Part shown: one piece after another, positions 57,630 through 64,000 of the stretch
Layout of the letters: each line of letters starts with the position of its first letter
Position numbering within the stretch: position 1 is the stretch's first letter
Assembly (NCBI GenBank): GCA_963383645.1
Contig: OY726572.1
Location: 25,529,792 to 25,593,791 of the forward strand
Direction of reading: 5' to 3'
Length of the DNA stretch: 64,000 nt
Source of the DNA: Muscardinus avellanarius
Taxonomy: Eukaryota > Chordata > Mammalia > Rodentia > Gliridae
The notes under the pieces: model-generated
Databases searched by the model: none
What the model was told of the DNA's origin: nothing
The model's input: the letters and a program-made list of their open reading frames with translations, nothing else
Program-made: the position numbers and the translations under genes

Positions 57630-58546
57630 ATGGGGAAGAGGAATAACAATGGAGCAATGAATGCCCACAACCCCACAACATCAGAACCTGATAAAACAGA
57701 AATTCAGAGACTTATAGAAGATCAAATCAGGAAAATAACTGTATAAATAATAGAGGTGTTTCAAAAAGAATTCAGAGAGAGCCAAAGAGAGATAAAGGAT
57801 GCAATTAATGAAGTAAAGGCCTCAATTCAAAGTACAAACAACCGATTAGACCACATGGAGAATAGAATCTTGCTCCTAGAAGATGATCATTCAAAAAATG
57901 AACGCATAGTTTCTAATTTAGAAAAAAAATACGACAGCAGGAATCTGACATTGAAGAAATATGGGCCCATTTTAAGAGAGCTAACCTAAGAATAATTGGA
58001 ATAGAGGAAAGAAAAGAAGGTGAAACCAAAGGGATTAACAATCTTTTCAAGGAAATAATAGCAGAAAATTTTCCAAACATAGAGCAAGAGGTCGATACAC
58101 AGGTCCAGGAAACTTATAGAACCCCCATTAGAGAGGATCAGAGAAGAGGATCCCCATGCCACATAATTGTCAAAATGACCACTGTGGAAGCCAAGCAGAG
58201 AATCTTAAAGGCAACAAAAACAAAGGGCCAAGTGACATTCAGAGGCAAACCAATTAGAATCACTCCAGACTTCCCAAACCAAGTCATGAGAACCAGAAGG
58301 GCTTGGAATAACATATTCCAAACTCTGAAAGAAAACAACTTCCAGCCAAAAATTTCCTCCCCAGCAAAACTTTCTATCAAATTAGATGGGGAAATAAGAA
58401 GCTTCCACGACAAACAGAAACTGAAGGAATTTATGTCTTCAAAACCAGCACTAGAGAAAATACTCAAAGAGATTAACTACAAAGAAGAAATAGGTAACAC
58501 ATACCAGAACCAGAGAAACAAGATTTTCCATCCAACAGACAACTAA
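57630..58546 (+). pseudogene. L1 ORF1p relic (RNA-binding chaperone of L1)
   Basis: The reading frame starts with ATG at 57630 (MGKRNNNGAMNAHNP). It meets a TAA at 57744-57746, then continues in the same frame through a coiled-coil-like stretch (EFRESQREIKDAINEVKASI) to about 57940. A frameshift there moves it to the frame carrying LRIIGIEER and the RRM/C-terminal domain (VTFRGKPIRITPDFPNQ, LKEFMSSKPALEKILKEI). That frame stops at 58544-58546. Total length of about 305 codons is near normal for rodent L1 ORF1p. One stop and one frameshift make it non-functional as it stands. The regions and their order are L1 ORF1p: coiled coil, RRM, C-terminal domain. Confidence 0.85.
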
Positions 58547-58555
58547 GATTGGTTA

Positions 58556-59275
58556 TCTGTGGAGATTCATTATTTATGTTAGTCTTTTACCTATCTCTAA
58601 ATTGTATTCTTTGCCTTTATTATTGCTAATTTTTAGGATTTCTAGTTGGAATATTAATATACCTTCAGATATAGCATTTGGAAATATTTTATCCCATTCT
58701 ATCAGTAACTTTTAACTCTGTTTACATTGTCTTTGGATATACAATTTTTTTTTTATTTTTTAGGGAGTTTATTTACCCTTTTGTTGCCTGCACCATTGAA
58801 ATCATATCCAAGAAATCACTGCCAGTTTCAATGTTGTGAGGTTTTATGACCCAGATTTTCTTCTAAAAGTTTATAGTATTAATATTTATACTTAGGTCTT
58901 TTATCTATTTTGAGTTAATATTTGTAAATATGTTAGGTAAGGGTCCAATTTTATTCTTTTTCATGTAATTATTATTTTTCAACAATATTTAGTTAAAAGA
59001 TTATTATTTCCACCACCAAATGTTCGTGGAAATCTTGTCAAAAATAACTTGACAATATATGGAAGAATGTATCTCTAGGCTTTTATTTAACTCCAATGGT
59101 TTATATATCTGCCTCTGGAACAGTACTACACTGTTTCAATTATTGTAGCTTTATATGGTTTGAAATCAGAAAATATACATCTTCTAGCTGTGTTCTTCTT
59201 TGAGATTGTTTTGGGTATCTAGAGTCCATATTCCATATCAGGATAGATTTTTTCTGAAAAATAAATAAATAAATG
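58556..59275 (-). mobile_element. Old L1M ORF2 block, antisense, inside the half-L1
   Basis: Reading on the plus strand, it shows the strings gcatttggaaatattttatc, atatccaagaaatcactgcc, gtaagggtccaattttattc, gtactacactgtttcaatta and ttctttgagattgttttggg. These follow the antisense of mammalian L1M ORF2 in order. Heavy divergence shows it is much older than the flanking L1 5' part. Confidence 0.75.
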
Positions 59276-59899
59276 TATGATAGCTTCACCTAAAAAAAAA
59301 GAAAAGAAAAAAAATATTCTCTGGTAAGAAAGAAAGCAAAAAGAAATATTGAACTGTTATCTTTTAGTCATCAAAAGCTTGGTATCAGACAAATGAAACT
59401 GTGTTGTGAGATTATCATCGTTAATATTGGATAAATTGCTATAAAACTAGATGTCAACCACTAAGCCAAGCATGGAAAGGAGGGATGGGGAGGGAACGGG
59501 GTGGGAATCGGGTAGGGGCTAACTGGGCGATGTGTGCATGTATGTCTACAAAAGTATTTTCTTTATACCATTATGATGTATGAATACATTGCACCAATAA
59601 AAAAATAAAAAATAAAAAAAATAAAAAATGCTACCTTGTGGATGAACCTCAAAAACATTATGCTGTGTGAAAGAAGCCAGACACAAAAGGTCACATATTG
59701 TATGATTCCATTTTACATGCAATAACAGAATAAAACCATAGAGATAGCAGATAATTTGGTGGCTACCAGAGTCTAGAGGCAGATGTGACTGGGGAGAAAG
59801 TTTTATTGTATGATGAAAATATTTTGGAACTAAACAGAGACTGATAGTTGTACAACATACTGAATGCCATTGAATGGTTCACTTTAAAAGTTGATTTTA

Positions 59900-60008
59900 G
59901 CTGAGCCTGGTGGTGCACGCTTGTAACCCCAGTACTTGGGAGGATGAGACAGGAGGATAGCAGGTTCAAGGCCAGCCTAAACTACTTAGTGAGACCCTTA
60001 GTGAGCAG
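59900..60008 (+). mobile_element. 3'-truncated SINE
   Basis: The left half, gctgagcctggtggtgcacg to ctacttagtgagacccttag, is followed by unique sequence without the tRNA-like half. Confidence 0.8.
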
Positions 60009-60949
60009 GCTGACCTCTGCCTCAGCCACCCTGCTCTGTCTCTGGAGCCGGGGAGCTCTTCCTGTCCCCAGCCCTCAGAGGAGAAAGGATCCTCGTGGAC
60101 TGGGAGCCTCTGTAACGGTGGATGATGATGAGGAAGACCTTACTAAACTTCTGCTCTGGGCACTAATGGCTTCTTCCCACTTCCATTCCTACAAACCCTT
60201 CTTTGTCCAGCTCTCAAGGCATGTTATACTGGGGTGGGGATGCTTCTTCTGAGAATCTAGCGGGTTTCCTGAGTCCCCACTTGCAGGGAGGGCTCCAGCA
60301 TTGTTAACTCTGCTATTTCTCCCATTTTCCCTTCTGCATGAGGTCTGGGGCGGCCCTCTCTCAGCCTGCATGTCCACCAGCGATAACCTCTACTCCCTTT
60401 TGTTTTACGCTTCCCCTTCACCTCTCCCCTAGTTGATATGGAGGATTCATGTGGTACTGGTATCTGGGTGACCTGTTGAGACTGGACAGTGCCATGGAAA
60501 CCAAGATACCAGGATGGTCGCCATCCATCAGGAGCCCAGGGTGGTCCTCTGTGTTATAAAAGCCAAGAAGGCCTCAGAGAAGATAAAGTGAGATCTCCCC
60601 AAACAAACATCTCTGACCTGAGGCCAAAGGTCCCTTGGGCAGGCTGGTTTCCTTCTCCACTACTCGATGCAGGACCTGGCTTAGTGAGAGTAATGGGAGG
60701 AGACTCAGAAAAGAGTTGTCAGATGTCACCTTGAGTGAGGAAGCATTTGTTTGAGATTTGGACTGATTGTGTGGTTCTTTATTTTCTTCCCAATTTGTAT
60801 GTGGGGTTGAACAAACACCTTTGATCTAGGCTGTAAACTGCCCACCCATGGTCAACAGGCATCATGGGCTTGATGAGAGCTATGATTCTGAGAGCTAAAT
60901 TGCCATGAACAAATCTATCCCTCCAAAAAAATTTACACTTACGCGTGCG

Positions 60950-60982
<33 letters not shown>

Positions 60983-61871
60983 GTGTGTGTGTATTCTAAT
61001 AATATTTTACATATAATACTTTGTTTAGTATTTATGATAGTCATGGCTAGAGAAGAGATGTGATTATCTCCATGACACAAATAAAGAAATAGAAGCTCAG
61101 AAGGATTGGCCAAATGGCCCAAGCCACATACCATGTAAATATGGCATTTGGACTGAATTCCCTCCACTCCATCCATAGTTCCCCTTCTCCTCTCTTTTCT
61201 TATCCATTTCTGGGGGCTCTTCTAAGAATTAACTGCACTAAGACTAGCTCCCCGATATTTTGGGTCCCTTTTCTGAACTTCTGTGGTGCATACAAGCCCT
61301 TACTTACTTGAGCATCCATTTTGTGATTTTCTAATATATTAGAATCTAATCTTCTAACATATTACTATTTGTTTCAGCATGCCTGTCTTGAATCCCTAAA
61401 TGAAGGCATAGATCCCTTGAGGGAGGACAACTGTTCTGCCCCCCTTACCCCTTGCCTGACCTAGAAAACTACTGAACAGACAGAAAGTATATATTCCAGA
61501 AATCTGGGAATTAAAATGGCCATAGGATTTTTCTCCCCCAAGAATAGATTCCCTGATAGAAAGCTCCCAGAAATCACCTGAACAAATAAACAAAGAGATA
61601 TACTACTTCAGTGACTTCCTCACCTCCTGTTCTGTCAGCCCTTAAACAGAAATCCATACTTCCTTCTAGGAGAGAAGAGTGACAATTCCATTCTTTGCAG
61701 GGGTTTGTCTGACTCTCTCAGTGTCAGACAGGCTCTACTATTGTAACTAAGAAGACACACTGACTAGTCTCTTAAAGGTATTACAGAATCATCTCTTACA
61801 CTAAACTCTTGGATCCAGGTATCCTTGGGAACTATACATTTTTCAGATTTTAGCTTTTAGAAGGAAGATAT
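60009..61871. other. Intergenic region with a CA/CG repeat
   Basis: Unique-looking sequence apart from the alternating repeat at 60940-60993. No gene recognised. Confidence 0.5.
60940..60993 (+). repeat. Alternating CG/CA/TG tract
   Basis: About 54 bases of strict purine-pyrimidine alternation: a CGCGTGCGTGCGCG head, a CA run of about 25 bases and a GTGTGTGTGT end. The CA and GT ends are complementary and can fold back. Confidence 0.92.
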
Positions 61872-62059
61872 GGCCGGGCATGGTGGCGCACGCTTGTAAT
61901 TCCCGCGCTTGGGAGGCTGAGACAGGAGGATTGCGCAGGTTCTAAGCTAGCCGTGCTGGCTTAAGAGACCCTGTTTCCAAATTAAAAAGTATATTAAAAA
62001 AAATAGGCCTGGGAGTGTAGCCCAGAAGTAGAAGGGTTTCCAGGAACCCCAGTACCACC
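61872..62059 (+). mobile_element. Dimeric SINE
   Basis: It runs from ggccgggcatggtggcgcac to gtttccaggaaccccagtac. Probable duplication AGGAAGATAT (61862-61871) against GGGAGGATAT (62215-62224). Confidence 0.87.
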
Positions 62060-62216
62060 AAAAAGAAGAAGAAGAAGAAGAAGAAGAAGAAGAAGGAGGA
62101 GGAGGAGGAGGAGGAGGAGGAGGAGGAGGAGGAGGAGGAGGAGAAGAAGAAGAAGAAGAAGAAGAAGAAGAAGAAGAAGAAGAAGAAGAAGAAGAAGAAG
62201 AAGAAGAAGAAGAGGG
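62060..62216 (+). repeat. Long GAA-GGA-GAA purine tract
   Basis: About 157 bases of pure A and G in three blocks: about 11 GAA, then about 15 GGA, then about 23 GAA units. It grew from the SINE tail. The poly-Phe and poly-Ser ORFs on the other strand are artefacts of it. Confidence 0.95.
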
Positions 62217-62551
62217 AGGATATGTGTACAATATAGAATATAACAATCCTAGCAGCATTCAGAATAGCATTTAAATCTTCATAATAAAGAGCATAATAGA
62301 TAAATAGCATAGTAAATAGATAAATAGCATAGTGGGTAAATGGCATAATAAATTCTTATTAGTATTTATTCAGTAAAACATGTACATATTCATATTAACT
62401 GGGATGAATAAACTTAAATATAGCTATATGCCACTTTAGGTCAGGTTCTCACTTCCAAATGGGTTTTGACACCAACCATACAATTTTCAGGGCTCCTTTT
62501 GACTTCAGAATTCTAAGTAATGGACTGAGGGCTGGTAATAGACAGCAATTA

Positions 62552-62745
62552 CTGAGTGTTTATTATATGTCAGATGCTCTGTTAAACCCCACTGTAAGTT
62601 ACCTCAAATAATTCACCAACAGCAGTTCTGCTGAATGAAGTATGTTTTCACTCTCCCTCCACATTACAGGTGAGGAAACAGAGGTTTAAGTGGCTTAGTA
62701 ACTTGCCTGAGATCAGAGCGAGCACTGGGCAGGACTCTGTCAACC
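62552..62745 (-). repeat. MIR relic
   Basis: The order of a truncated tattgagc-type start, tgtcagatgctctgttaaac and aggtgaggaaacagaggttt is antisense MIR. Confidence 0.7.
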
Positions 62746-63089
62746 TCCCCTAGCTCTGTGGTTCCCCCCTGAGGTCATCCAGGTTAGTGGACTGAGAAGG
62801 AGCAAGTGACCTCTATGGGACTCTGAGTTACAGGACTGGGAAGACCTTACCCTCAGGCCTGGAGAAGCCAGTCCTGTGCCTTTGTAAGCAAGAGACAAGA
62901 GAAAACCAGGCATCTTCCTTGAACTAACTGAACCTGAACGACAAGTTCAAGGACCAACCCCGTCTTGACTGAAGCATGGCACGGGCTCACCTGGCCTCGA
63001 GGGTCTACACAGTGCCCCTGTTAGGAGCAGAGTGCTGAGCTCAGGTGGCACAGACTGAATCCAGTAACCAGCCAGGGGAGGCTGGGCAG

Positions 63090-63220
63090 ACGTGCTTCTT
63101 CGCCAAACTTCAATTCTCTCATCTGCAAAATAAGGTTTCACGGTGCTTCTTTATAAGATGGTTTTGAAGGTTAAATGAAACAATTCACCTAAGCACGGTG
63201 CCTGACGGAGTAAGCCTCCA
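63090..63220 (+). repeat. MIR relic
   Basis: Sense MIR core and 3' part (catctgcaaaataaggtttc, gcacggtgcctgacggagta). Confidence 0.65.
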
Positions 63221-63504
63221 TACCAGCTTTCACTAAAGTCATGCTGTGGAAGAAAACAGGTTAGTAACTGAGATAACCAATGAGGAAAGCATCAGTAGTC
63301 TGATCTATCAGTGCCTGTGTGCCCAGTCTAAATCCCTTTGATGCTCAAAGCACCCTGGCTTTGCAATCCCTGTTCCACCACGCTAGATGATGGTTCTAGG
63401 AACTGTGCTGTGAGGGAATGGAGGCCACACTGTCAGGAGTGAAGGAAGTCAGCCCTGTCCACAACAGGCCTGGCTGCTTCGTGCTGGGGAGTGGGAGGAG
63501 GCTG

Positions 63505-63935
63505 TCTTCATCCATTTTCCATCGCTATGAAAGAATACCCGAGGATGGAATATTTGTAAAGAAAAGAGGTTATTTTGGCCCATGGTTCTGGAGGCTTGGA
63601 AGCCCAAGGAAATACTACCAGTATCTGCTTGGCTTCAGGTAAGAGCCCTGTGCCGCTTCAACTCCTGGCAAAAAGCAGGATGAACATATGTGCAGAAGAG
63701 AGAAAACTCCAGGGACTGCCTCACTTTATAATAACTCATCTCTGGATAATTAATCCAGTCCTGAGAGAGTGAGAACTCCAAGAGAAAGGTGTTCAGCCTC
63801 CTTGTAACCACCTAATCACCCCTTAATCACTCCTTAAAGGCCCCACCTCCCAGCATTGCCCCATCAGCAATCAAATTCCAGCATGAGTTTTGGAGGGGAC
63901 AAGCCACATTCAAGCCATAGCCAGGGGTGGAAGAG
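63505..63935 (-). mobile_element. MaLR (MST/MLT1-like) LTR, antisense
   Basis: In plus orientation the strings tccattttccatcgctatga, gaatacccgaggatggaata, aaagaggttattttggccca, cttaaaggccccacctccca, agttttggaggggacaag and cattcaagccatagc follow the reverse complement of MST/MLT1-type LTRs in order. Confidence 0.78.
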
Positions 63936-64000
63936 CCACATGGGTCTGAGCGTGGTGGACTGAGCCAGCCCCAACAGAGACCTTGAACGTGATCCCCAGG

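Larger units (their letters stand above)
56663..59622 (+). mobile_element. Half-L1-like element (5' UTR, ORF1, no ORF2, 3' tail)
   Basis: It begins gacttctgggaagatggcga, an L1 5' end with a YY1-type AAGATGGCG site. It has about 970 bp of 5' UTR, a broken ORF1 (57630-58546), an antisense old-L1 block (58556-59275) and the L1 3' UTR and tail (about 59440-59622, ending gcaccaataaaa and A-rich sequence). ORF2 (endonuclease and reverse transcriptase) is absent, so it would depend on L1 proteins supplied in trans. An 11-bp duplication AAAAAATGCTA (56536-56546 and 59623-59633) encloses it together with the SINE. Confidence 0.72.
56385..59905 (+). mobile_element. Old L1M 3' end interrupted by a 3-kb insertion
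   Basis: Left part 56385-56546 (catatgttcataccaactgt, aatgtctatcaacagatgaa, atggagtcgtattcagtcat) and right part 59623-59905 (tggatgaacctcaaaaacat, tgtgtgaaagaagccagaca, gtatgattccattttacatg, ggttcactttaaaagttga) read as one ancient L1M 3' region in sense orientation. Confidence 0.82.
62225..63504. other. Intergenic region with MIR relics
   Basis: Antisense MIR at about 62552-62745 (gagtgtttattatatgtcag, acaggtgaggaaacagaggt) and sense MIR at about 63090-63220 (ttctctcatctgcaaaataa, ggttaaatgaaacaattcac). Nothing else recognised. Confidence 0.55.

Noticed and set aside
58175..58546. 123-residue ORF that looks like a conserved protein
   Set aside because: It is the C-terminal part of L1 ORF1p within a retroelement, not a host gene.
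61942..62346. ORFs rich in Phe or Ser on the minus strand
   Set aside because: Translation of the GAA/GGA microsatellite.
62225..64000. Possible 3' exon of XDH on the minus strand, expected downstream of EHD3 by human synteny
   Set aside because: No XDH C-terminal coding sequence was recognised on the minus strand; the gene probably starts beyond the window.
1..64000. Search for an undescribed multi-gene system
   Set aside because: The window has one ordinary host gene; the remaining coding-like signals come from retroelements. The half-L1 mosaic is the nearest thing to an undescribed object.

Overview
This window is mammalian nuclear DNA, from a rodent related to squirrels. It carries the 3' three quarters of one gene, EHD3 (EH-domain-containing protein 3, an endocytic-recycling ATPase), on the + strand. 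The rest is introns and a long gene-free downstream stretch filled with retroelements. The lineage call rests on about 20 copies of a dimeric SINE. Its left half is 7SL/B1-like and its right half is tRNA/ID-like, with readable A-box (tagctcagaggtag) and B-box (gggttcaatcccc) motifs. To my knowledge this B1-dID type is typical of squirrel-related rodents. The exact species is not determined; the SINE diagnostic bases differ somewhat from those I remember for ground squirrels and marmots.

Region 1 to about 27.5 kb is EHD3. The window opens inside intron 1. Five coding exons follow: 6754-6930, 10901-10998, 20319-20731, 21294-21458 and 25025-25552. All have GT/AG junctions and compatible phases, and together they encode residues 77-535 of a 535-residue protein. 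The first exon (residues 1-76, with the P-loop) lies upstream of the window. The G domain continues through exons 2-4 (switch I, DTPG, NKAD), the helical region through exons 4-6, and the C-terminal EH domain with its calcium-binding EF-hand loop is in exon 6. A 3' UTR of uncertain length follows. Introns hold SINEs, MIR and L2 relics and microsatellites.

Region 27.5-64 kb is intergenic. In human the next gene downstream is XDH on the opposite strand; no XDH exon was recognised here. Between 32 and 40 kb lie fragments of L1, including one with a classic 5' inversion. Between 41 and 52 kb is a dense cluster of solo LTRs of ERV class-I type, in at least four families and with several nested insertions. 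Between 56.5 and 59.6 kb one insertion, bounded by a single 11-bp target duplication, contains a 3'-truncated SINE, an L1 5' UTR with two tandem monomers, a broken ORF1, no ORF2, an old antisense L1 block and an L1 3' tail. This half-L1-like mosaic is the most unusual object in the window. The end of the window holds a long GAA/GGA/GAA tract, MIR relics and an antisense MaLR LTR.

No bacterial-type system, CRISPR array, tRNA or rRNA gene, or second host protein-coding gene could be supported.
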